Shown: positions 24,533 to 32,928 of the stretch, in pieces | Layout: every line of letters begins with the position of its first letter | Numbering within the stretch: the first letter of the stretch is position 1 | Source: Lachnospiraceae bacterium | GTDB taxonomy: Bacteria; Bacillota; Clostridia; Lachnospirales; Lachnospiraceae | DNA length: 34,649 nt | NCBI GenBank assembly: GCA_022510615.1 | Contig: JAFLTC010000019.1 | Span: 1-34,649, forward strand | Direction of reading: 5' to 3' | Translations under genes and position numbers: made by a program | Notes under the pieces: generated by a model | Database searches by the model: none | What the model was told of the DNA's origin: nothing | The model's input: the letters and a program-made list of their open reading frames with translations, nothing else

Positions 24533-25239
24533 GCGGATGGGGCAATGGTATGTATCTGATGTGGGATTCCACATATATTTTAGTACTGGTAGGGGTTGTA
24601 CTGTCCCTGCTGGCATCAGCAAAAGTAAGAAGTACCTTTGGCAGGTACAGTCAGGTACGCAGTGCCAGCGGCATGACCGGGGCACAGACGGCAGAGAGAA
24701 TTTTATCCTATGCGGGGATTCGTGATGTGGAGATTACCCATATATCCGGTCAATTAAATGATCATTACAATCCGAAAACAAAGGTAGTCGCCCTGTCGGA
24801 TTCCGTGTATGGAAGCAATTCCCTGGCAGCGATTGCCGTGGCGGCTCATGAGTGCGGGCATGTGATTCAGCACCATAAAAACTATGCGCCGCTTTCGGTG
24901 CGGACAGCACTGGTACCGGTTGCCAATTTTGGCTCAGGTGCGTCATGGATTATTATTATTGCCGGTATAATTTTTAGTTTTCCGTCATTGATTACCGTAG
25001 GTATCGTATGTTTCAGCCTGGCAGTTCTTTTTCAGGTTATTACTTTGCCCGTAGAGTTCAACGCTTCCCGCCGGGCATTGGTAATCTTACAGGATACAGG
25101 AATTTTAGGAAACAACGAGGGGAAAGCGGCAGGAAAGGTACTGCGGGCAGCAGCACTTACTTATGTGGCAGCGGCAGCTGCTTCCATTTTGCAGCTGCTT
25201 CGTCTTATACTGTTGTTTGGAAGGAATCGCAATGACTAA
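24523..25239 (+). CDS. Membrane zinc metallopeptidase (YugP-like, Pfam Zn_peptidase_2)
   Basis: A 238-residue integral membrane protein with the metallopeptidase signature H109-E110-C-G-H113 followed by VIQHH. There is a membrane segment near the N terminus (about 17-32) and two or three more after the active site (about 136-185 and 205-232). This matches the YugP-type putative neutral zinc peptidases found across Firmicutes, whose substrates are not known. It overlaps fmt by 10 bases and its stop TAATG overlaps the rsmB start, showing tight coupling in the translation-gene cluster. Confidence 0.9.
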   Translation: MYLGGWGNGMYLMWDSTYILVLVGVVLSLLASAKVRSTFGRYSQVRSASGMTGAQTAERILSYAGIRDVEITHISGQLNDHYNPKTKVVALSDSVYGSNSLAAIAVAAHECGHVIQHHKNYAPLSVRTALVPVANFGSGASWIIIIAGIIFSFPSLITVGIVCFSLAVLFQVITLPVEFNASRRALVILQDTGILGNNEGKAAGKVLRAAALTYVAAAAASILQLLRLILLFGRNRND

Positions 25240-26549
25240 TGAGAGAATTTGTTTATGAAGTAGTATGGGAGACAATGGAAAAGGGAAAAAACAGTGACCG
25301 ATGTCTTCATGCTATCTGGGAGAGGGAACAAGCTCTGACAGCAAAGCAGAGAAGTTATATGAAACGGCTGTCCTATGGTACCATTGAGAGATGTATTGAA
25401 CTGGATGCTGTACTTAATCGCTTTTCCAAAGTGCCGGTCAGCCGTATGGAGTCTTCCGTGCGTACGGTGTTGCGCATGGCACTATATGAACTCCGTTATA
25501 TGGAACAGGCACCGGATGCCGCTGTCTGCAATGAGGCGGTAAACCTTATACGAAAAGAGGATGGCAGCCGGTATGCCGGATTTGTAAATGGTATTTTGCG
25601 AAATTATTTACGAAAAAAAGATGAAACAGAACCGAAAGAGGACTGGGTAAAATATTCTATTCCAAAGCCACTCATGGATCATCTGAGCGGACAATATGGG
25701 AAAAAGACGGCAAAAAAGATTGCTGCCGCTTTTTTGGAAAGAGAGAGTGGAATTACACTCCATATTAATACAAACCGGATATCGTTGGAAGAGTATATAG
25801 CCCTGCTAACAGAAAAGGAAATTGTTTCAGAGCCGGGAATTTATATGGAGGATGCCCTGCGGGTATTTGGAGTGCAGGATGTGGCACTGCTTCCGGGATA
25901 TGATGAGGGCTTATTTTTTGTTCAGGATGAGAGTTCCATGCTGCCGGCAAGATGTGCCGGGATTCATCCGGGGGATACGGTAGTGGACCTATGTAGTGCT
26001 CCGGGGGGAAAGGCTCTTCATGCTTTACAACTGTTAGGAGGAAGCGGATTATTAAGTGCCAGGGATGTCAGTGCTAAAAAGATGAAGCAGATACAGGAAA
26101 ACATATCCCGGATGGGGTATGAAAATGTGGAGTGCAAGGTCTGGGACGGCACCATAACAGATGAAGAATGGAAAGAGCGTGCCGATGTGATACTAGCGGA
26201 TGTACCATGTTCCGGCATCGGTATTATCGGGCGGAAACCGGAAATCAAATACCGGGCCCTTGAACAGGCAGATACTCTTGCCGCATTACAAAGAAAAATC
26301 TGTCAGGCATCCGTGGGGATGCTAAAAAGGGGCGGCGTATTTCTTTACAGCACCTGCACCATTAACCGGAAGGAAAATGAGGAAAACGTTGTCTGGCTGG
26401 AAGAACACTGTGATCTAAAACGAAGCAGTCTGGATGAATTTCTGCCGGAAACGCTGAAAAATAAAATGACAAAAGAAGGAATGCTGCAAATGCTTCCGGG
26501 ACTGCAAAAAAGTGATGGATTTTTTGTGGCAAGATTAATAAAGCGGTGA
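25239..26549 (+). CDS. rsmB: 16S rRNA (cytosine-967-C5)-methyltransferase
   Basis: Methylates C967 of 16S rRNA in E. coli numbering. The 436-residue protein begins with a NusB-like RNA-binding domain (about 1-135, LRYMEQAPDAAVCNEAVNLIR) and continues with the SAM-dependent methyltransferase: DLCSAPGGKALHALQ for SAM, ADVPCSGIGIIGRKPEI and the catalytic STCTINRKENE. The ATG at 25239 overlaps the previous stop (TAATG). Conserved neighbourhood with fmt and rlmN. Confidence 0.96.
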   Translation: MREFVYEVVWETMEKGKNSDRCLHAIWEREQALTAKQRSYMKRLSYGTIERCIELDAVLNRFSKVPVSRMESSVRTVLRMALYELRYMEQAPDAAVCNEAVNLIRKEDGSRYAGFVNGILRNYLRKKDETEPKEDWVKYSIPKPLMDHLSGQYGKKTAKKIAAAFLERESGITLHINTNRISLEEYIALLTEKEIVSEPGIYMEDALRVFGVQDVALLPGYDEGLFFVQDESSMLPARCAGIHPGDTVVDLCSAPGGKALHALQLLGGSGLLSARDVSAKKMKQIQENISRMGYENVECKVWDGTITDEEWKERADVILADVPCSGIGIIGRKPEIKYRALEQADTLAALQRKICQASVGMLKRGGVFLYSTCTINRKENEENVVWLEEHCDLKRSSLDEFLPETLKNKMTKEGMLQMLPGLQKSDGFFVARLIKR

Positions 26550-26556
26550 GATGAGT

Positions 26557-27594
26557 ATGGATATTAGAAGCTATGGGGAAGAAGAATTGACAGAGATTGC
26601 TGAAATTTTTGGAGAAAAATCCTTTCGGGGAAAACAGCTTTTTGATTGGATTCATGGAAAACAGGCGGTCTCCTTTGATGAAATGAGTAATCTTCCGGCC
26701 GGGTTCAGGGAAAAGCTGAAAGAAACCTATCCCATTTCCACATTAAAAATAGTGGATAAGCAGGTGGCGAAAAGCAGGGATACGGCGAAATATCTTTTTG
26801 CCCTGCCGGATGGCAATGTTATTGAAAGTGTGTGGATGAAGTACCACCATGGTAACAGTGTCTGTATTTCTTCCCAGATAGGGTGCCGGATGGGGTGCAC
26901 CTTTTGCGCCTCTACCCTGATGGGGCTTGAAAGAAGTCTGACAGCGGGAGAAATGCTTTCCCAGATCTATGAAATTCAGAGAGAGACCGGAGAGCGTGTA
27001 TCCAATGTGATTGTAATGGGAATGGGAGAACCACTGGATAATTATGATAATCTGGTCCGGTTTATACGGCTGATTTCCTCGGACAAGGGGATTTGCATCA
27101 GCCAGAGGAACATAACGGTTTCTACCTGCGGACTGACGGAGCGCATCCGTGATCTGATGAAGGAACATTTTCAGATTACGCTGGCAATCAGCCTGCATGC
27201 GCCAAATGATGAAATACGGAAGCAGACGATGCCGGTGGCGAAAAAACATAGCATAGAGGAAATATTTCAGGTCTGTCGGGAATATTTTGAAGTAACAGGA
27301 AGACGCATTACTTTTGAGTACAGTATGATTCGTGGCGTCAATGACAGAGAGGAGCATGCGAAGGAGTTAGCGAGGCGTTGTAAGGGGCAGAACTGCCATA
27401 TTAATTTGATTCCGCTAAATGAAGTGAAGGAACGAAATTGCTTGCGTTCTGAGGATTCCGACATACAGCGTTTTAAAATAATACTTGAAAAAAATCGAAT
27501 AAATGTTACTATAAGAAGAGAGATGGGGAGCGATATTGACGCTGCCTGCGGTCAGTTACGAAAGAAATTTCTGAGTCGGACCGGCAAAAACTAG
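26557..27594 (+). CDS. rlmN: 23S rRNA/tRNA adenine-2 methyltransferase, radical SAM
   Basis: Methylates A2503 of 23S rRNA and A37 of some tRNAs. The 345-residue product has an N-terminal accessory domain (SFRGKQLFDWIHGK), the radical SAM cluster motif C-RMG-C-TF-C, VIVMGMGEPLDNYDN, NITVSTCGLT, LAISLHAPND, and near the C terminus the second cysteine in IDAACGQL that carries the methyl intermediate. ATG 26557 is favoured over 26551 by its spacing to GGTGA. The next gene starts 13 bases past the stop. Confidence 0.97.
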   Translation: MDIRSYGEEELTEIAEIFGEKSFRGKQLFDWIHGKQAVSFDEMSNLPAGFREKLKETYPISTLKIVDKQVAKSRDTAKYLFALPDGNVIESVWMKYHHGNSVCISSQIGCRMGCTFCASTLMGLERSLTAGEMLSQIYEIQRETGERVSNVIVMGMGEPLDNYDNLVRFIRLISSDKGICISQRNITVSTCGLTERIRDLMKEHFQITLAISLHAPNDEIRKQTMPVAKKHSIEEIFQVCREYFEVTGRRITFEYSMIRGVNDREEHAKELARRCKGQNCHINLIPLNEVKERNCLRSEDSDIQRFKIILEKNRINVTIRREMGSDIDAACGQLRKKFLSRTGKN

Positions 27595-27607
27595 AGGAGG
27601 TCAAACT

Positions 27608-28330
27608 GTGAAAACATTTTCTATAACAGATACGGGACGTGTTCGAACAAGCAATCAGGATTATGTGTTTTGTGAAGAAAATGCAATCGGAAGTTTCCCA
27701 AATCTGTTTCTTGTGGCGGATGGTATGGGTGGACACAAAGCAGGTGACACTGCGTCCAGAATGTGTGTCGAGGAAATTGTGAGCCGGATTCAGAAGGCAG
27801 AGCGAAAAACACCCGTGGGTATTATGGAGCAGGCGATCGAGTCAGCGAACCGGATGATTTATGAAAAATCCACGGAAGCGGAAGAGCTGGCGGGAATGGG
27901 AACTACCATTGTAGGAACGACCATTCAGAACAATACCGCATATATTGTAAATGTCGGTGATTCACGATTATATCAGATGAGGGATGTTCTGCAACAGATT
28001 ACGGTAGACCATTCGTTAGTGGAGGAAATGGTTCAGTCCGGTGAAATCCAGAAGGATGAAATGAGGACACACCCAAATAAAAATATTATAACACGCGCTC
28101 TTGGCACGGACATGGCCGTGCGTCCGGACTGCTTTGAAATCGAAGTGAGGGAAGGGGACGTGCTTTTGTTGTGTTCGGACGGATTGTCCAATATGTTAGA
28201 CGATGTTGAAATTGAGAAAATAGTAAGGGAAAATATAGAGGATATGAAAAAGGCGGGCGAAAGTCTGGTAAGGCAGGCGAATGAAGCCGGTGGTAAGGAT
28301 AATATCAGCGTAATTCTAATTCGACTGTAA
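27608..28330 (+). CDS. prpC: PP2C-type serine/threonine phosphatase (PrpC/Stp1)
   Basis: Cytoplasmic manganese-dependent phosphatase that opposes the PrkC kinase encoded next. The 240 residues contain all the PP2C motifs: RTSNQDYV, VADGMGGHKAGD, GMGTTIV, VNVGDSRLY, RALGTD, LLCSDGLSNML and GGKDNISVI, supplying the metal aspartates. The start is GTG, with GAGGAGG upstream. The stop TAA is followed immediately by AGGAG, which serves prkC. Confidence 0.96.
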   Translation: MKTFSITDTGRVRTSNQDYVFCEENAIGSFPNLFLVADGMGGHKAGDTASRMCVEEIVSRIQKAERKTPVGIMEQAIESANRMIYEKSTEAEELAGMGTTIVGTTIQNNTAYIVNVGDSRLYQMRDVLQQITVDHSLVEEMVQSGEIQKDEMRTHPNKNIITRALGTDMAVRPDCFEIEVREGDVLLLCSDGLSNMLDDVEIEKIVRENIEDMKKAGESLVRQANEAGGKDNISVILIRL

Positions 28331-28344
28331 AGGAGTGAATTGTG

Positions 28345-30384
28345 ATGATTAATATTGGAGCAATGGTGGGAAACCGATATGAGATAATTGAAAAGGTTGG
28401 CACTGGGGGAATGGCCGATGTTTACCGGGCCACGGATCACAGGCTGAACCGTTTTGTCGCGGTTAAAATTTTAAAGAATGAGTATAGTGAGGACACCAAG
28501 TTTATTTCCAAATTCCGTCAGGAGGCACAAGCGGTTGCCTGTCTGTCCCACCCGAATGTAGTGGGGGTATATGATGTAGGGGAAGAGGATGGAATGCATT
28601 ACATCGTCATGGAATTTGTCGATGGAATTACCTTAAAGAAATATATTGAGAAAAAGGAGAAGCTTTCGGTGAGAGAGGCCGTGGGAATCGGACTGCAGAT
28701 TGCCAATGGTCTGGAGGCGGCCCATAGTAATAACATTATTCACCGGGATATTAAACCACAGAACATATTGATTTCCAAAGACGGGACGGCAAAGGTTACG
28801 GACTTTGGAATTGCTAAGGCAGCAAGTTCCAATACGATTACAGCCAGTGCCATGGGGTCCGTGCATTATATTTCACCGGAACAGGCAAGAGGCGGTTTCA
28901 GCGATGAAAAAAGTGATATCTATTCTCTTGGTGTTACGATGTATGAGATGTTAAGCGGTACTTTACCGTTTACCGGCGAGAGCGCAGTGGCGGTTGCCCT
29001 GGCGCATATTCAGGAGGATGCCACTCCGTTAGCGGCGATAGATGCCACGATTCCACGCGGACTCAGTAATATTGTGGCAAAATGTATGCAGAAGAAAACG
29101 GAACTGCGTTATCCGACCTCGGCAGATTTGATTGCCGACATGAAAATGTTTTTACAGGATCCATCTGGCGACTACGGGGTTGTCAAGTCATTATATGAAA
29201 ATTCTGAAACGATTTTTATTCCGAGCGGGGATGTAGATGCCTTAAAGGCGGCCTCCAGTAAAATTTCTCCGGAGGAGGAACCGTTAGAGGATGAGGACGA
29301 GGAATCCAGTGGAGATGTGGATCCGAAATTAGAAAAGGCATTGATTATCGGAAGTATTGCCGTGGCGATTATTATCGGTCTTGTTTTAATTTATATGGTT
29401 GGCAAATTTATTGGTCTGTGGCCGAACAGCAGTAATCCGGTAGTAACAGCGACTCCGGCACCGTCTGCCGGTACAGAAGCCAGTGCTTCTCCAACAAGTG
29501 ACGTGGATAATCCGACTACGATTCCGGATATTACGGATATGATTAAAGATGAGGCTATCGTTGAATTACAGAACAATGATTTGCGATATAAATTTACCGA
29601 ACAGGATTCTGATTTAGTGGAAGAAGGAAAAGTAATCGGCACGAATCCGGAAATCGGTTCTACTGTCAGCAAGGAAACGGAAGTGGAAGTATATATCAGT
29701 TCGGGGCCAAAGAAAAATAATCTGATCAGTGTGACCGGTGAGACAGAGGATTCGGCAAGGCAGATGTTGGAGGATGCCGGATATACCGTAAAGGTAGGTG
29801 GCTCCGTGTACAGTGATACAGTGGAGAGCGGTCTGGTTGCCTACACGGATCCGAAAGGCGGTGCTAAAGTAGCGCCGGGAGCCACCATCACGTTGCATGT
29901 CAGCAAGGGTACGGAAAAGGTAGAGGTTCCTGATTTAATAGGAATGACCAAGAGTCAGGCAAAATCAGCCTTAAAGGCGAAGGGACTTGTGTTAGGAAAG
30001 GTAACAAACAGCCATTCGGAAAATGTAAGTAAAAACCGCGTATGTGTACAGAGTAAGGCAGAGGGTACAGCGGTAAAGAAAGGTAGTTCCGTAGATATTA
30101 CCCTGAGTCTTGGACCGGAAGTGACATACTCTTATATTAATAACCCGATTACCATTGATAATCCGTTTGATTATGAAACGGATGCCTCGGCTACGATTAA
30201 GCTTGTGCTGAGTCAGGATGGGCGGAACACCCAGATTTGGAGCAGACAGCTTTCTTATAGTGATTTCCCGCTGACGCTGGAAGGTGTACAGGGGCGAAGT
30301 GCTTCTCAGGGAGAAGTTATTGTCTACAAAGACGGAAAACGTGTGGAATCCTACAATATTACCTTTAAGAGGGTAGCAAATTAA
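28345..30384 (+). CDS. prkC: Serine/threonine kinase with PASTA repeats
   Basis: A membrane kinase that senses wall fragments and adjusts growth, wall synthesis or germination. The 679-residue protein has a Hanks-type kinase domain (about 11-270) with the GTGGMADVYRATD loop, K41, HRDIKPQN with catalytic D135, DFG (153-155) and GSVHYISPEQARG. It then has an acidic linker, one membrane segment (about 332-356), a Ser/Thr/Pro-rich stretch, and three PASTA repeats (about 390-456, 457-525, 526-592). The last 87 residues are not PASTA-like and look like a beta-rich Ig-type domain. ATG 28345 is preferred over the adjacent GTG. Confidence 0.96.
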   Translation: MINIGAMVGNRYEIIEKVGTGGMADVYRATDHRLNRFVAVKILKNEYSEDTKFISKFRQEAQAVACLSHPNVVGVYDVGEEDGMHYIVMEFVDGITLKKYIEKKEKLSVREAVGIGLQIANGLEAAHSNNIIHRDIKPQNILISKDGTAKVTDFGIAKAASSNTITASAMGSVHYISPEQARGGFSDEKSDIYSLGVTMYEMLSGTLPFTGESAVAVALAHIQEDATPLAAIDATIPRGLSNIVAKCMQKKTELRYPTSADLIADMKMFLQDPSGDYGVVKSLYENSETIFIPSGDVDALKAASSKISPEEEPLEDEDEESSGDVDPKLEKALIIGSIAVAIIIGLVLIYMVGKFIGLWPNSSNPVVTATPAPSAGTEASASPTSDVDNPTTIPDITDMIKDEAIVELQNNDLRYKFTEQDSDLVEEGKVIGTNPEIGSTVSKETEVEVYISSGPKKNNLISVTGETEDSARQMLEDAGYTVKVGGSVYSDTVESGLVAYTDPKGGAKVAPGATITLHVSKGTEKVEVPDLIGMTKSQAKSALKAKGLVLGKVTNSHSENVSKNRVCVQSKAEGTAVKKGSSVDITLSLGPEVTYSYINNPITIDNPFDYETDASATIKLVLSQDGRNTQIWSRQLSYSDFPLTLEGVQGRSASQGEVIVYKDGKRVESYNITFKRVAN

Positions 30385-31283
30385 TGCAGGGAAAAATCAT
30401 AAAGGGAATCGCCGGCTTTTACTATGTCTGGTGCGAGGATGACTGTCTGTATGAATGCAAGGCGAAGGGGATTTTTCGCAAGGACGGAGTAAAGCCCTTA
30501 GTCGGAGATGACGTAGAAATCCATGTATTAAATGAGGACAGGCATCTTGGGAATATTGAAAACATTTTGCCGAGAAGAAATGAGCTGATTCGGCCTGCCG
30601 TTGCCAACGTGGATCAGGCAATGATTATTTTTGCCATGGCAGAGCCTATGCCGAATCTGAATCTGCTGGACCGCTTTCTCGTCATGATGGAATGGCAGAG
30701 AGTGGAAACGATAATCTGTTTTAGTAAACAGGATATTGTATCAGAGGAAGAAGAACAAAGATTACAGACAATCTATGAAAAGTGTGCAAACCGGGTATTT
30801 TCATTCAGCAATAAAGAAAATACAGGAGTGGAACAGATAAAGGAGATGCTTGCCGGGAAGACGACAGTACTGGCAGGACCCTCCGGAGTTGGAAAGTCTA
30901 GTCTGGTAAACCGGATTTATCCAAAGGCAGAATCAGAAACCGGGGAAATAAGTGAAAAAATAGGTCGTGGCAAGCATACCACAAGACATTCCGAGCTGTT
31001 CCATATAGGGAGAAATTCCTTTTTGTTTGATACACCTGGATTTAGCTCCTTAAAGATACCGGAGATACCAAAGGAGGAACTGCATCATTACTTTACAGAG
31101 TTTGTTCCCTATGAGGGACAGTGCAGATATCTGGGATGTTCCCATATCCATGAGCCGGACTGTATGATTAAGGAGAAACTGGAGCAAGGAGAAATCTGTC
31201 AGAGCCGTTATGAAAATTACATCCAGATATTTGAGGAGCTGGCGGAGACCGAGAGAAGAAAAAATTGGAGGAACAGGAAATGA
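30384..31283 (+). CDS. rsgA: Ribosome small subunit-dependent GTPase A
   Basis: A late 30S maturation GTPase, known as CpgA/YloQ in Bacillus. The 299-residue protein has an N-terminal OB domain, a circularly permuted GTPase domain (motif order G4-G5-G1-G2-G3) with G1 GPSGVGKSS, G2 GRGKHTTR and G3 DTPGF, and a C-terminal zinc site (CRYLGCSHIHEPDC). The G4 motif reads FSKQD, against the usual NKxD or TKxD. The start overlaps the prkC stop (TAATG). PrpC, PrkC and RsgA are encoded together in many Firmicutes; in Bacillus RsgA is a PrkC substrate. Confidence 0.96.
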   Translation: MQGKIIKGIAGFYYVWCEDDCLYECKAKGIFRKDGVKPLVGDDVEIHVLNEDRHLGNIENILPRRNELIRPAVANVDQAMIIFAMAEPMPNLNLLDRFLVMMEWQRVETIICFSKQDIVSEEEEQRLQTIYEKCANRVFSFSNKENTGVEQIKEMLAGKTTVLAGPSGVGKSSLVNRIYPKAESETGEISEKIGRGKHTTRHSELFHIGRNSFLFDTPGFSSLKIPEIPKEELHHYFTEFVPYEGQCRYLGCSHIHEPDCMIKEKLEQGEICQSRYENYIQIFEELAETERRKNWRNRK

Positions 31284-31933
31284 CATACAAGTTGTCACCG
31301 TCAATTCTGGCGGCTGATGTTTCTGAATTGGGTAAAGAAGTACAGGCTGCTAAGAAAGCGGGAGCGGACTATCTTCATATTGATGTAATGGACGGAGTTT
31401 TTGTGCCGAATATTTCCTTTGGGATTCCTGTTGTAAAGGGCCTGAGGAAGTGTACAGATTTGTTTTTTGATGTTCATCTTATGATAGTGAATCCGATGGC
31501 CTATATAGAACGTTTTGCTGAGGCAGGAGCAGATGGCATTACCGTTCATGCAGAGGCCTGTGATGATTTGGAACAGGCGGTGGAAGAGATTATACGCCAC
31601 GGAAAAAAAGCGGCAGTAGCCATCAGTCCCGATACCGGTATTGATGATTTGTTGCCGGTTTTGGATAAAATTTATATGGTGCTAGTTATGACGGTGCATC
31701 CGGGATATGGCGGTCAGAAAATTATTACAAAAACTTTTGACAAAGTAAGGAGACTGCGTAGCATAATTACGGAAAGAAATCTGGAAGTGGATATTGAAGT
31801 AGACGGTGGCGTGAATTTGGAAAATGTAAGGGAGATAATGGAAGCTGGAGCGAATGTTTTCGTGGTGGGTACGAAGGTGTTTCGGGGGAATATCGAGGAA
31901 AATGTAAGGTGTTTCAGGAAAGTATTATCATAA
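31280..31933 (+). CDS. rpe: Ribulose-phosphate 3-epimerase
   Basis: Interconverts ribulose 5-phosphate and xylulose 5-phosphate in the pentose phosphate pathway. The 217-residue barrel has LSPSILAADVSEL, the metal-binding LHIDVMDGVFVPN, FDVHLMI, MTVHPGYGGQ and VDGGVN. The ATG at 31280 overlaps the rsgA stop (ATGA), with GGAGG eight bases before it; a TTG start five codons upstream would cover that site. Last gene of the long cluster. Confidence 0.97.
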   Translation: MTYKLSPSILAADVSELGKEVQAAKKAGADYLHIDVMDGVFVPNISFGIPVVKGLRKCTDLFFDVHLMIVNPMAYIERFAEAGADGITVHAEACDDLEQAVEEIIRHGKKAAVAISPDTGIDDLLPVLDKIYMVLVMTVHPGYGGQKIITKTFDKVRRLRSIITERNLEVDIEVDGGVNLENVREIMEAGANVFVVGTKVFRGNIEENVRCFRKVLS

Positions 31934-31938
31934 ATTTC

Positions 31939-31967
31939 TTTACATATTCCTCAAAAGATAGTATAAT
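31939..31967 (+). promoter_or_regulatory. Sigma-A promoter of the PocR/chemoreceptor-tip gene
   Basis: TTTACA (31939-31944), spacer of 17, TATAAT (31962-31967), six bases after the rpe stop: 5/6 and 6/6 matches at ideal spacing. The start is expected near 31974, leaving a leader of about 66 bases before the TTG codon. Confidence 0.87.
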
Positions 31968-32039
31968 ATAATTGTATGACTGTATTTAAAAAAATCTACA
32001 AATGGTAGAAATATAGAAACAATACGAGGGGGTCTTATT

Positions 32040-32810
32040 TTGGAAATTCGAGAGTTTACCGATATGGAAAAATTTGAAGACATTATGGCGAACTGGGCTA
32101 CAGCAACCGGTCTTGCAACAGTAGCAGTAAGCAGTAGTGGCGAATATATCTCAGAGTGTTATAATTTTACGGATTTCTGCATGAAATTAACAAGAGGTAG
32201 TAAAGAGGGATGTGCAAGATGTGAAAAGAATGATAGAGAAGCTGATGGTGTGTACTATTGCCATGCCGGACTGCTTGATTTTGCTATTCCTTTAGTGGTA
32301 GAGGATGAGACAGTGGGCACTGTGATTGGCGGACAAGTTCTTCCTGATGATCCCGACGAGGAGAAGTTCCGTCAGGTGGCAAGAGAGATTGATGTAGATG
32401 AGGACCGTTATATTGACGCCCTGCATAAAGTAAATGTCCGTACGGAGGAAGCGATAAAAGCATCTGCTAATCTTCTTGGCGAGGTTTTGAACAATTTTAT
32501 CAATGCGGAGTATTCAAGAAAGAAGAACACTGCCATTATCGACAAACTGTCATCGGGCGTGACTGCTACCAATGAACTGGTGGAGCAGATTACTAAGAAG
32601 AATGCAATGCTGAGGTCTCTCCAGAGCAAACAGAAGATTCTTGCATTAAACGCCAGCATCGAGGCAGCCAGAGCGGGCGAGGTAGGCGCAGGATTTTCCG
32701 TGGTTGCGGGAGAGGTAGAAAAGCTCTCAACTCAGAGCGCACAGGTATACACAGAAGTGGAAGAGATTGTCCAGAAGATTTCCTCAACGGTAGAAGCCAT
32801 GAGTAAATAA
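32040..32810 (+). CDS. Soluble sensor: PocR ligand-binding domain fused to chemoreceptor signalling tip
   Basis: A 256-residue cytoplasmic protein with no membrane segment. Residues about 5-155 resemble the PocR sensory domain, with its cysteine pattern C40, C47, C58-x2-C61 and C74-H75, and the phrase FAIPLVVEDETVGTVIGGQV. Residues about 160-256 are a methyl-accepting chemotaxis hairpin reduced to its tip: KILALNASIEAARAGEVGAGFSVVAGEVEKLS, the part that contacts CheA and CheW. The long methylation helices are absent. The TTG start follows GAGGGGGT. No che genes are in the window. Ligand unknown; PocR itself responds to 1,2-propanediol in Salmonella. The next gene encodes a membrane phosphatase, a possible partner. 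Confidence 0.85.
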   Translation: MEIREFTDMEKFEDIMANWATATGLATVAVSSSGEYISECYNFTDFCMKLTRGSKEGCARCEKNDREADGVYYCHAGLLDFAIPLVVEDETVGTVIGGQVLPDDPDEEKFRQVAREIDVDEDRYIDALHKVNVRTEEAIKASANLLGEVLNNFINAEYSRKKNTAIIDKLSSGVTATNELVEQITKKNAMLRSLQSKQKILALNASIEAARAGEVGAGFSVVAGEVEKLSTQSAQVYTEVEEIVQKISSTVEAMSK

Positions 32811-32866
32811 AATGTAAATTTATAAAAAGAGATAAAAAAGAGAGAATATATGATAGCAATTTGCAA

Positions 32867-32889
32867 GGCGGTTTCTTAACAGAGCCGCC
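32867..32889 (+). terminator. Weak hairpin between the PocR-type and phosphatase genes
   Basis: GGCGGT (32867-32872) pairs with GCCGCC (32884-32889), 6 bp with one G-U, followed by CTGTTGTTT. A partial terminator at best, which may lower read-through into the phosphatase gene. Confidence 0.4.
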
Positions 32890-32928
32890 CTGTTGTTTAT
32901 AAAGCGTAAAAGAAAATGAGGGGAAATT

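Noticed and set aside
26743-27357. Open minus-strand frame of 204 codons inside rlmN
   Set aside because: Antisense shadow of a highly conserved enzyme, with no family motif.
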